Source: Epinephelus fuscoguttatus
Lineage: Eukaryota; Chordata; Actinopteri; Perciformes; Serranidae
NCBI RefSeq assembly: GCF_011397635.1
Contig: NC_064775.1
Location: forward strand, 15,265,452-15,329,451
DNA length: 64,000 bases
Reading direction: 5' to 3'
The notes under the pieces are model-generated. The model did no database searches, had not been told where the DNA came from, and worked only from the letters and a program-made list of their open reading frames with translations. A program made the translations under genes and the position numbers. Shown piece by piece: positions 36,734 through 47,512 of this stretch; position 1 is the first letter of the stretch, and each line of letters begins with the position of its first letter.

Positions 36734-38149
36734 GGCCCCATTTAAACCTGGTATTAACATGCATCTGTTGTATCTGTTCACAACTGGCATTAGAATGCGC
36801 CCACATCCATCTTGAGTGACCACTTGCGATCAAATCTCACTTTCCCACTCTGTATGCAAATAAACATGCACATAATTTCCCTTTGAAAAGATAAAATGCA
36901 TTATTGTTTTTAACTCGCAGGAGGCAGCAATGCCTCTTTGACCTTGGCATGATGGCAAAATCAAAACAATACAGATGGGGTCTACTTTTGACATATTCCA
37001 GTCAAACGGGTCTCGATAAGCTCAGGTTTCAGTGTGAAAACTGTGAAAAAGCCATGTTTTGTGTTCGCTGCACAGAAGAAATAAAGAATCTTGATGACTT
37101 CATGATCACAGCGTCCCGCTATCATTCTTCACTGCAGAGTTGCTGGACGATTAAAGCTAGTTACCAGCTACTTTCCAGGCGAAGCTAACTGAGTTAGCCT
37201 AAAGAAACCAAAGGAAACCTGAAGTCGGAAAGGTAATGTTCACACTCATGCTGGGTTCCCACTACACAACATTTTTGTCTGTTCCAACAGTCACTATGTC
37301 ATATTAGTCATAATAGTCATAAAATCGTGCCGTGACTTGGCAGACAGACATGACAGACTACACGTCGGTTCATGACCAATCATCCCTGGTCGTCTTTCAC
37401 AATGTGTGTGATGTCATTGGATTATTCTTGTACAATTTTTGTTATTATTACTATTACGTCAGTCACTGTGTCTGTTCATGTGCCAGCCAAAATGTTGTTG
37501 TAGTAACGTAAAAAGTGCCACCAGATGGCAAGAGCTACATTTGAAGTACCGTACGCAACTATACAAGTCACTGAATCCTCCACAACAAGTTCCTGCAAAT
37601 GTTTCACAATAAAAGCCTGTTTAGAAAATGGAGGGATTCTCTCCACCGAACTTATAATGGGGTTTTAATTTTAAACAGATACAGGAAGTGTTGAGATGAC
37701 GAAAATGTTTGAAATGACTGTGGTATTATATATTATATAAATACAATGGTGCCATGTTAAGTCAACCAGTGTATTAAACTAATTAAACTAATTTCCCCCG
37801 CTCTCCTTCGGACTAAAAAGTTAGCTTTTATCATTATTATTTTTCTATGCAGATGCACTTCACAACAAAATCCTACAAGTAATTTTAAATTTAGGTTAGG
37901 TTAATTATTTCTAAATAGAGCAATTCAAGTCATGTACTGTGAATACGTGTATATATATATTCATATATTGCAATATGTATCGCAAAAAAGTAAAGATCCC
38001 AATGTCAGTTTTTTCCAATATTGTGCAGCCATAGTGTACACGCATTGCACATCAAGACGCATTGAGGACACATTGGGTGAATTCACACCTATACTTCGAG
38101 CTGTCCACATGTGAGCCGACGCATGTTAACACCAGGTGTAAACAGGGCC
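36734..38149. mobile_element. 1.4-kb TIR DNA transposon, non-autonomous, in a fam184a intron
   Basis: Inverted ends of about 32 bases: GGCCCCATTTAAACCTGGTA at 36734 and, inverted at 38149, GGCCCTGTTTACACCTGGTG, both continuing with TTAACATGC. The subterminal GACCACTTGCGATCAAATCTC block is also typical of this fish family as I recall it. No transposase frame remains; the 94-codon frame at 36904-37188 has no recognisable domain. A possible second repeat is nested at about 37250-37430. No clear target duplication. Confidence 0.6.
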
Positions 38150-40541
38150 TTCGACTGTTTTACCCCGACATACAAGGACACTTCAACACATGCACAGCAG
38201 GAGCTTGGGATCAAACCACAACCAGCAAATTTTCATCCATTCATTTTCTAAACCCAGCACACATGCGGCTCTGCTTTCCAGATAGAAACAGAGGAAAAAG
38301 CGGAGCAGACGCAAACTTACAGATTAATGACCACTTGAACTATAAATGCCCATCAGGGGACTGGTGTTGGAAATTAGCTTCAGCTTTTTACACATGTACA
38401 GTATATCAACACTGCTACTGCAGCTGTTTTTCTCTGTTCTTGTATCTTACAAATTAACAAGTGAGAAAAACTTGTGCTCTCATTTCACAATAACACTAAA
38501 ACTGTAAAACAAAAGACAAAAAGCAGCACTAACAAAGTGTTTTCTCCCTTTAAAAACAGCTTTTCAGAACAAACATCCAGATTTCAAACTAACTCTTTGC
38601 TTCAGCTGGTGTGCAGTTTTTCAGCAGCAGACCTCCCGGTGTTTTCTAATCGGTGCTTGCAGCACGCAACACTCCTTCATCTCCTCTTACACTGTGTGTC
38701 CACTGCCTTTTTACTGGGAGAACAAAAGCACAAAAGCCTTATCTTAATGGCTTCACATTTGCGTCTTGCACTTTTAAGTTACTGCAGCGCTTTTAAATCA
38801 CTCATTCCTTCTTGGCGCCACTCAGAGTTTGAGGTCCCATAGAGACTGATTTGTCAGTGCAAAGTTTCAGGGTTGGCTTCTTTTTATAAGCCACTGAGGA
38901 TTGAGAATATGTTTCAAAGAAGATTCTGTGTAAGATTGTGTGATAGTTCAATGATACGAAAAGGGAAAATGAGATGTTAAAGCATAATGGATCAAAAGGA
39001 GATTTTATCTTCATTATATTCCTCTGTTGACCCTGAACTAATGAAGGAAGACTGCAGTAGTCTGTGGAATGAAGAGCTTCCCATGCAACTCTACGCACAT
39101 AACAGACACAGCACTTCAACCTGGAGCTTTTTGAATTTTGAATTTTTGAAAATGGTCCAGCATTGAGTGAGACTGCTTTAGCCAGCAGCTGGAAACAAGT
39201 TGCGACATAACCACTCGGGGGGTGTCATTTTACATCCACTGAAAGCCACTGACAGGCTCAAATTGTCATAATAAGCCTCTGACAACAAGTCCTCAAGAGT
39301 ACGTGTCTCAAGCCTGTTGTAGACGGGAGATTCCAGATGTAAGAGACGATTTTATTAATGAAGGTTCATTAGTACGGTTTTGTATTTCTCTGTAATGTAG
39401 CACAGTGTTAACAATGTTACTGATACTATTCTTTCCCACACCTTCAACTCAAACAATTGTGTTGCCCCGCCCAAAATATATAATTTAATAACTACATTAA
39501 TATCATAAACATGTAGGCGACTATTCGACTAATGGTCCTGAATGATGACTATTGGTTGACTATGAAAATTCTTAGTCAGGGGCAGCCCTAGTTTTGTGGG
39601 GGTTGCTTTGGTTAATTTTTAATGGTGTGTGTTTTGGATGATAAAACTACTGTTTGTTTAAATGGAGTCTGGTGGATTTGGCAATGGCAAATTCAGGCTG
39701 GTTCTGGGTTCATAAAAAGGATCTTACTCTTTAACAAAAAGGTCTATCTCTGTAGGATTCTTTCCATAAGACACTTGGAAGAACAACCTGAACCTTTCAG
39801 TGGCAAAAACAAGCACTTTTAGTAGAAGAGCAGTGACTGTGAACATGCCCCAAGTGGTAACACTTCAGCCTGCCAGTTGCAGCTCCCTTGCTCAATACTG
39901 GACAAGTTTCAAAAACTGTTCCCATTCGTCATTCAGACACAAAACATTGGAAAATAGAGTCCAGGTTGAAAAATACCAAAGTTAGCCTTGAATTACAAAC
40001 GTTAACTGCCTTATTATGTGTTATCAACAAGAAAAAATACTTGAATCATTCACATGAATTTGAGGAGACACATTTAACAGTATGCTCATAAAAAGCCTCG
40101 TTTTTGTAATATATGCACTGAACTGCCAAGGTATCACCCTCGTGGTGGCAAGTGTCTGGTGAGGAAAAGAAGATGACAAAAAGTCATGTCAAAATAACTA
40201 TGTCGACTCATGTCTGTCTATGTAATGGAGAACTGGCCCTGCAAGTGGCTGCCACACTTCACAGATTATCATTCCTGAAGAGCCAAACAAGATGAACGTC
40301 ACATCAGAGGTGGATAACAAGCATCTGATTTTTGATAGAAGGCCAACGTCTGCCTTTTAAGAAAATAAGCTCCTTCAGGTTCTGGGGAGAGGGGTGAGGA
40401 TAGGAGGGAGGGAGACTAAGAAGTGAGGTGAGAGAAACATGCAGTGGGGGCAGCAAATATCACGTAACTCCCCTCCCTGAATCAGGTGAAGTGAAAGTGA
40501 ACTGAGGGGCAGCAGTGGCAGTAAGACAGATTAGTTCTCAC
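38150..40541 (-). other. fam184a: fam184a last intron (remaining part)
   Basis: Contains a fragment at about 39140-39300 (ATGGTCCAGCATTGAGTGAG, then a CATAACCACTCGGGG phrase) and a piece at about 39505-39590 ending in GGGGCAGCCCTA, both resembling fish MITEs. No further exon was found, although mammalian FAM184A has extra sequence before its tail. Confidence 0.4.
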
Positions 40542-40666
40542 CTCCTAAAGCTTTGTAGGCCCTGATGCTGCACCAGGGCTTCCTGAGGATGAGGAGCATG
40601 AGGAAGAGCAAGGCTTGGCATGGGATGATGTGGAGGATGAGGAGAAGGAGGAGGAAGAGGAGGATG
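40542..40666 (-). CDS. fam184a: FAM184A, candidate proline-rich penultimate exon
   Basis: On the minus strand a proline/histidine-rich frame (…PPLPPPSPHPPHHPMPSLA…) runs into QEALVQHQGLQSFR and a good donor AGGAG|GTGAGA at 40542/40541. Entry in phase 0 matches the previous exon and exit in phase 2 matches the terminal exon. Three acceptors are possible, all in the same phase: before 40717 (CCTGAG), before 40666 (TTCCTCAG, chosen) and before 40582 (ATCCTCAG, giving only 41 bases). A Pro-rich segment before the C-terminus is also a feature of mammalian FAM184A as I remember it. The underlying sequence is CCT/CTC low complexity, so chance cannot be excluded. The hydrophobic frame at 40531-40809 is the same DNA in another frame. 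Confidence 0.45.
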
Positions 40667-42953
40667 CTGAGGAAGAGGAGAGAGAGGAAGAGGGCTGAAC
40701 AGTGGCAGGGGAGGGACCTCAGGAGGGGGGGGTGAGGAGGCTCAAAGTGGCCGCCTGGTTCTACCTCCTCCCCCTCCAGTCCCTCCTCTTCCTGTCCTTC
40801 ATGACGCATGGTGGGACAGCTGACAGTTCTGAGGGCTGACTGGCTGCCTGTTTTTATCTATGAAAACACTTTGACCATTTTTTCCCACCAAAATTAGGGC
40901 ATATATGCAGGTGTTTTAAACGCAGGAGAACACACGTCCCTGGAATAAATGCAGAGTGTAACCTTTCCCACTAAAGACAAAAGCCAGATATAAGTAGGTG
41001 TCAGCGGTTTTTTGTCCAGTTGGAAAGACGCGACAGAAAGGCAGGGTTGGGGAAGATGATGCTGTGTAAGAGGAATGAATTTAGTTTGTAGCAAATGTGT
41101 TCGGTAAATGAAATGCTGTCTCTGGGAAGGAGTTTGGCTGCAGCTCCTGGAATATAAACTGTCCCCCAGTCCAATGAAGAAATGGACAGAATTGCTAAAG
41201 TTAATCTGAATTCTGGTAAGAGGGCATCTACGACCTGGCTTCCACACAGTGGGGGAATACAACACAGTGTATGTGCCAGACCAATCCTGAATGGCTTTTT
41301 AATGCAACTTGCAACCACACAAGGGCTGTCATTTCTTTTGACATTTGAAGCTTCCATTGAGGTTTTTACAAGAAGCTTTGAATGTCTGTTGTCATATTTT
41401 ATGACATCATCACTTCAAAATAAAAAAAAAATCCCTTGAAACAAATTCCTCAGTGATTCATCAGATTAAATGAGTTTGTCTTTTTTTTATGAACTCAGCT
41501 TACTTTAATGATTAAATGTAATTATGGTGCTGTTAGACTGCTGCACGGCTTCCCTTTGTGTGCAGCAAGCAGGAGCACAAACTGCACATCTATGGCCACC
41601 GATGATGTTTCCCTGGCATAAAAGGTCACTTTGACAAATGGACAGCAGAGTCGAACTATAACTGGCAACTATCAAACTTTCATCCATCTGTTTGACAGAC
41701 CTGACATGCCCAGTAACAGTCGCTAAACTATAACTGGACAAGTGCTGTTCGGGGTCATCATGAGGTCAGTTACACAACGTGATATGAACTTCAATATATC
41801 ACAGAAAACAAACAGCAGTTTTGCAATGATAGAACATTAAAAGTATCTTGCAATAACTTCAAAATGGTAAAAAACCTGTCGCCATAAATGGGCTTAAAAA
41901 AGAGGCTCTGCTGGTGAAGGGAGGTGTGTCACTGCCGACCACAGACACTTTCTTAATACTACCGCTAGGAGTTGCCAAACTCAGAGATGATCCTGCACAT
42001 GGGGGCTTAGAAGTGTAAATGAGGGAACCAGGGATGCGTGTGTTATCTCCCCACAGTGAGCAGCGTGGGGAGGAGGAGGAGGAAAGCGAGGAAGGAGAGG
42101 AGTGATGTTATGATGCTGAAATCAAGCATTATTGTTTCTGAATGACTCCCGAGATCAGACAGCAGGTATGACAGCTGTGTGCACGTAAGAAGGATGATGA
42201 GCAGCTTTGTGTGCAGAGATCAGTCTTTCATGACAAACGTGATGCGAGGCGGCGTGTAATGTTCACACGAGCAGCAGGTTTTCAGGAAGAATGGGATGAT
42301 TTTGGTGCTTTGGGGGCTCGCAGTGCTCAAACAAAAAGATCAGTGCAAGGTATTACACAGAGTGAAAATAATTAAATGTACCAGAAAACACAGAATAAAA
42401 TCAAGCACGAGGATTATAAATATTCCTCTCTTCTCACAGTGTGTGAGCACAGCAGCTGTCCTTGTCCGTCACTGCATGGTTGTAGCTTTGCTGCGGATCA
42501 ATTCCAATATAATACAAATATACAATCATGACAGCGACCTTTATTACCTTCAATAATGATCAATAACCTGATTTGGCAACTGTAAACAAAGGTGGATACC
42601 AGCCAAACTGCATGCAGCAGCTGCCTGTGTGCATGTACTATTTTTATTAATGTCAAATTCTGATAAAATAATCTAAAAAAAATCTAGTGCATGCATCGTG
42701 AAACACAAGTGTGGTGTTTAAGGTAGAGCAATGAGGAGCATTCAAAATAAAAACGTTACAAACCAGTGGTCACACGCAGTAGTATTTATGACACTGAGAA
42801 CACAGTCCTCCCACACATTTTGTCATTTCACCTGTCTGAGAGGTTGCTGCATGAAGGCCACTCAGCTCAAAGGGGCTGATGATGTCATAAGCACCCACGC
42901 GCTCCTCTACAGCCATGCCACTCACACTGACAAGGGCGTATGAGAGCACTCAC
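40667..42953 (-). other. fam184a: fam184a intron, nothing else recognised
   Basis: No exon resembling the Lys-rich and RFVSAPNL-type segment that follows the conserved NPL motif in mammalian FAM184A was found. It is either lost, too diverged, or in an exon I missed. Confidence 0.4.
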
Positions 42954-43058
42954 CTTGATAAGAGGGTTGATTACTCCAACATTGGCACTGGAATTGAAGA
43001 CCTTGTTGAACCCCGTCTCCCTGTTGACCAACTCCAGCTGGTAGAACTTCTTGTCGTC
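42954..43058 (-). CDS. fam184a: FAM184A, conserved DDKKFYQLELVNRE exon
   Basis: A 105-base, 35-codon exon with both boundaries in phase 0: acceptor TTTTATAG before 43058 and donor ATCAAG|GTGAGTG at 42954/42953. It encodes DDKKFYQLELVNRETGFN, then KVFNSSANVGVINPLIK. This is the hallmark of FAM184 proteins near the end of the coiled coil and is the main reason for naming the gene. It is non-coiled compared with the preceding exons. Function of the motif is unknown. Confidence 0.93.
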
Positions 43059-43429
43059 CTATAAAACAAGATGACGTGTTAACGTGGTAATCCACCCAAG
43101 GCTTTCAAGAATCAAACTCTCATCTTCTGTACACTTAAAATGTGGCCAAATATTTTCCGCAGTGGAAGAAAGTATCAAAATGTCCATAGGAATTTATCAA
43201 ACCACTCTGGCAGCACAACCCACTACTCTCAATGTTTACAGTCATTATGTTGTAAAAAGAAAACCTAATTACATGTTTTCTTTTCCTCGTCATCACTGTT
43301 GTGATGTGAGGCATTGTCGGTTATTTCCTTGAGCAAAGTCTGAAGCGCTGAAGGGGAGGAGGGAGCACAAAAAGACAGGCAGACAGCTCTTACACACGTC
43401 ACATGTTATTTCTGCTGCTTGGGGTCTCT

Positions 43430-44750
43430 CAATGAAAACAATAGCAAAAGCAAGACAATCCCCAAAAAGGGAATGGTTTTACATGTGGTGGCCACAGATG
43501 GACTCTCTCCTTGTCCTTCCTGACTGATTCTTCTCTAGTTTTGTGTTCTGCTAGTGTCCTTGTCACTACTGGTAGCATGAGGCGGTACCTGAAGCCCAAT
43601 CAGGCTGCACAGGTAGTCCAGCTCCTCCAGGATGGCACATCCATACGTGTGGTCGCAAGAAGGTTTGCTGTGTCCCCCTGCACAGTCTCAAGAGCATGGA
43701 GGAGACACCAAGAGACCAGCTGTTACACCAGGAGAGCTGGACAGGGCCGTAGAAGGGCATCAACCCAGCAGCAGGACCAGTATCTGCTCCTTTTTGTGAG
43801 GAGGAACAGGAGGAGCACTGCCAGAGCCCTACAAAATGAGCTCCAGCAGGCTACTGGTGTGCATGTTTCTGACCAAACTGTCAGAAACAGACTCCATGAG
43901 GGTGACATGAGGGCCCGACGTCCTCCAGTGGGACCTGTGCTCACAGCACAGCACCATGCAGCTTCATTGGCATTCGCCAGAGAACACCAGAACTGGCAGG
44001 TACACAGATGAGAGCAGGTTCACACTGAGCACATGTGACAGGTGTTAAAGAGTCTGGAGAACGTTATGCTGCCTGTGACATCATCCAGCATGACCAGTTT
44101 GGCTGTGGACCAGTGATGGTCTGGGGAGGCATATCCTGGGAGGGTCTCACAGACCTCCATGTCATAGCCAGTGGTACCTTGACTGATGTTAGATACCAGG
44201 ATGAAATCCTCAGAGCGATTGTCAGACCTTACGCTGGTGCAGTGGGCCCTGGGTTCCTCCTGGTGCAGCTGGCCCTGGGTTCCTCCTGGTGCAGTGGACC
44301 CTGGGTTCCTCCTGGTGCAGGACAATGCCTGGCCCCATGTGGCCATAGTGTGTAGGCAGTTCCTGGATGACAAAGGCATTGATGTCATTGACTGGCCCTC
44401 TCGTTCCCCTGACCTCAATCCAACTGAGCACCTATGGGACGTTATGTATCGGTGCATCCGACGCCACCAAGTACCAACACAGACTGTCCAGGAGCTCACT
44501 GATGCCCTGATCCAGGTCTGGGAGGAGATCCCTCGAGATACCATCCGCTGACTCATCAGGAGCATGCCCAGACGTTGTCAGTAGTGCATAGAGGCACGTG
44601 GGGTCCATATACACTACTGAGCCTCATTATGAGTTGCCGTGATAAAATTCAATTAAATTTTTTTTCTTGATTTTTGGTGTGATTTTGAATCCAGCCCTCT
44701 GTGGGTTGATGATTTTGGTTTTTAATGACAGTTGTTTCGGCATTTTGTTC
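43430..44750 (+). pseudogene. Tc1/mariner-like transposase, DD34E type, inactivated
   Basis: Start ATG at 43577 ([20 protein letters not shown]). Two helix-turn-helix modules follow (about 43590-43700 and 43800-43930). The catalytic triad is D at 44007-44009 (TDESRF), D at 44321-44323 (DNAWPH) and E at 44426-44428 (SPDLNPTEHLW). The last two are separated by 34 residues, hence DD34E. Lesions: a deletion just before TDESRF that puts the first frame into a stop at 44009-44011, a stop and lost bases near 44046-44065, and a 26-base tandem triplication just before the second D that shifts the frame. The upstream leader (AAGACAATCCCCAAAAAGGG) also belongs to the element. No TIR found. It lies in a fam184a intron, antisense to the gene. 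Confidence 0.88.
44235..44320 (+). repeat. 26-bp tandem repeat inside the Tc1-like transposase
   Basis: Three units, 44235-44260, 44261-44286 and 44287-44312, plus 8 bases of a fourth. The unit contains CTGGGTTCCTCC, TGGTGCAG and, normally once, the codons for GPGFLLVQ. Two extra copies add 52 bases and break the frame. Confidence 0.9.
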
Positions 44751-44759
44751 TCAACAAAT

Positions 44760-45146
44760 GATAACACTTTACTTGAAGGTATCTACATTAGGGTGACATA
44801 ACACTGTCATACCTATGACATGACACTGTCATGAACTTGTCATGAACATTATGTACACATCATAAACATTTATGACTGCTGTCATTAAGTGTCATTCGGT
44901 TTTGTTTGGGTTGTCAACCCACAAAGATATCTTCTGGTAATGTCACTTTGATTAATGTCAAGTTGTCATAATCAAGACAACCCAAACAATGTCAACCTGT
45001 CATTACATAAACCGCATGACAATTTAGCAGTCATAAACATTTATGACATGTACATAATGTTAATGACAAGTTCATGACAGTGTTATGTCATAGTTATGAC
45101 AGTGTTATGTCACCCTTACGTAGATACCTTCAAGTAAAGTGTTACC
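44760..45146. mobile_element. hAT-type MITE, 387 bp, 8-bp target duplication
   Basis: Long imperfect inverted repeats of about 120-130 bases: GATAACACTTTACTTGAAGG at 44760 and, inverted from 45146, GGTAACACTTTACTTGAAGG, both continuing TATCTAC and then GACATAACACTGTCAT. The element is flanked by a perfect 8-base direct repeat CAACAAAT (44752-44759 and 45147-45154), the length made by hAT transposases. Without it the flanks join into a sequence that looks like the continuing 3' part of the Tc1-like element, so it is nested. No coding capacity. Confidence 0.88.
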
Positions 45147-45803
45147 CAACAAATTATAGGATGTATATCAATAAATGTTTTCAACTGGAATAAGGTGTAA
45201 GGGTGAGCATTGGAACAAGGCTTTTAACTTAAACAAATACCTGGGAAAACCTTGACAGTTTTGTGCATGAAAACTGAGAAAACTGGAACAGTGTATTTAG
45301 TCATCGTTTTACAAAATGGTTTTAACCCTTTTAACTGGATCTCACTGTCTTCATCATTTACACACAGACTGATACAGACCCTGAGATGCAGTTTGCTCAG
45401 TTGCTTCATTCACTGTGCACACTGCTTATAAAAACAATGAGATGTGGAGGAATCTGTCAAACTGCTTTTCCCAAGTTAAAAAATGAACTTTTAAACTTAA
45501 ACATTCTGCCATATTGTGGTGAAATCCTGCAGTCAACTGGAGACATTATTCACTCTGTACACAGCGGAGGGTTTCCTCTATCTTTACAGAGTGGTGAGTG
45601 TTTCCCCGCAAAAACATCTTTGATGACACTGATACTGCAGTGCACATTTACCGGAATTACTTTGTCTGCTCCGGATGATAAAATCCAGCAACAGCTGTGA
45701 TGTCGGCCAGCGATATCTGTGACTGCAGTTTAAAAACATTTACCTGATTTGAGTGTTTTCAGAAATGACTTTAAGTACATCAGAGACCACCCAGTCTACT
45801 CAC

Positions 45804-45921
45804 CACAAGCTTTTTCACCAGAGCTTCTCTCTCGGTGACCATCTCTCTGAGCTCTGCTATGACGTGCAGGTCCTCTGGCCGGCTTTCTCTGTTTCTTAAC
45901 TTCTCCTCTGTCCCCTCCAAC
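45804..45921 (-). CDS. fam184a: FAM184A, coiled-coil exon (LRNRESRPEDL)
   Basis: 118-base exon, acceptor GTGTGTCCAG before 45921, donor CTTGTG|GTGAGT at 45804/45803. Entry in phase 2, exit in phase 0. Encodes LEGTEEKLRNRESRPEDLHV and then a helix IAELREMVTEREALVKKLV that leads straight into the DDKK exon. NRESRPEDL is a FAM184A signature as I remember the family. Confidence 0.93.
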
Positions 45922-46009
45922 CTGGACACACAGACACGACAGACATTTTTTTTAAAAACTGTAATAGTAATAACATATTACATGTAAAATTATTTTCAAA
46001 AAATAGAGA

Positions 46010-46010
46010 G

Positions 46011-46049
<39 letters not shown>

Positions 46050-46050
46050 A
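46010..46050. repeat. (GAAA)n microsatellite
   Basis: Tandem AAAG units in the 253-base intron between two fam184a exons, about 125 bases from the nearest splice site. Confidence 0.9.
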
Positions 46051-46174
46051 ACAGACATTTGAAAGCAATGACTTTGACAAAAGAGACGACTGTGAGTCTC
46101 TGTTAACACTGTTAAACAGTGGCAGCCCAAAGCAGCAACACAACAGACTTTCATCACACATTTCTGCAACTTAC

Positions 46175-46321
46175 AGTATTTGTAGCGCAGTGATCTTGTC
46201 TTTGAGGACCTCCTGGGCCTTGTTGAAGTCAGCCAGCATGATTTGTGTTTCTCTGTGATGGACTATACTTATCTCCCCCAGATCCCTCTCATGTCTCTTT
46301 GAAAGGTCCTGTTCGTGGGCC
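46175..46321 (-). CDS. fam184a: FAM184A, coiled-coil exon (AHEQDLSKRHERDL)
   Basis: 147-base exon, acceptor GTGCTGCAG before 46321, donor ATACT|GTAAGT at 46175/46174. Phase 2 in and phase 2 out. Encodes RAHEQDLSKRHERDLGEISI and then MLADFNKAQEVLKDKITALQ, an uninterrupted amphipathic helix. MLADFNKAQE-LLKDKI is a conserved FAM184A block. Confidence 0.95.
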
Positions 46322-47512
46322 CTGCAGCACAGACAGGCATACATAAACCATGAGGCAACATTAGGTCATGTTATCTGTGTTGGATCCTTAAGTGCTGGGG
46401 AATATCACAACTTCACATATTAACAGTAATCACTGGTGTGTGTATTTTCACTGCACATCCTGGATAATGCTCACAAACACACTTAATTCCCTGGTACAGA
46501 GTGATGAGACTGACGCCTAATTCTTACTAAATTATAGAGGAAGACGACAAGATGTGCAGCTGCACACGTACTCAGCTGGGACCCAGAGAGCAGAGCTGGA
46601 ACAAGGAATGTGGGGTGTCTTGTCATGCTAAAATGAAATGGTATCCATGGCTACTGTGGGAGGAAGTAATGGAGAGGGTGCTGCTGTCACACATGGGAAC
46701 TGAGTAGAATCAAGTTTCATCTAAGAAAACAATGCTGATCTGAGTAGCGCAGGCTGCTATAATTTTAGTTGACTAAAAGTCTGGGTATTTTTCGTCGTAC
46801 TTTCGTCAAATAAAACCAAAGCTATTTTAGTTGTAGTCAGTGTAACCTGTGACCTGTAATCTTTTTTTCTTTTCATTAGATTATTTTGGACATTTCAGTC
46901 AATAATTTTGTCATTTTCGTCAAACTTATTTCAGATAAGATTTATCTTGTCATTATCTGATGAGAGACACAAGTTGAATCATTAAGAATGCAGCTTTGCA
47001 GAAAGTATCTCGTCTCATTGTTTGATGGTATCAATTATAGGAATACAAGCAGACAGGGAACATGTTCTGATTTGCATTTTTATTTTGAGCGAACATAATT
47101 CAACAACTGGACTGGGACCCAAAACTGTCTTTAAAACTACTGGAAGTCTACTGGAACTCCTGGAAATGAGACTCAACAATCTACTGTCTTTCTCCAGAAC
47201 TGAACCTTCATGTAAGGAAGTTACTTGGAGTCCATCTGACTCTTGTTATTGTGTGCTGCAGGTATGTTGCATATTTCATCTTGTCTTTTTTCATCAACAA
47301 TATTGCTTGTTGATAGTACAGTTAGTGTTGAGTGTTTAATCTGCCCCACCGGCTTGTATTATAGATATTGGCCTTCTTAATTACCAGAGAGCAGAGGGTT
47401 TCTGTAGATGGCTGACCCTCAGACTCTAGTTACTTTTTATAATGAATGCAGGAGCACCCAGCAGGGCAGCTGATAGATACCGCATTGCTGTCTCTTGTCC
47501 AGGGATCAGAAT

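Noticed and set aside
40531..40809. 92-codon minus-strand frame with a long hydrophobic run, looking like a membrane protein first exon
   Set aside because: It is the CTC/CCT low-complexity DNA read in another frame. The proline-rich frame of the same strand fits the fam184a exon phases, so the hydrophobic reading is most likely a shadow.
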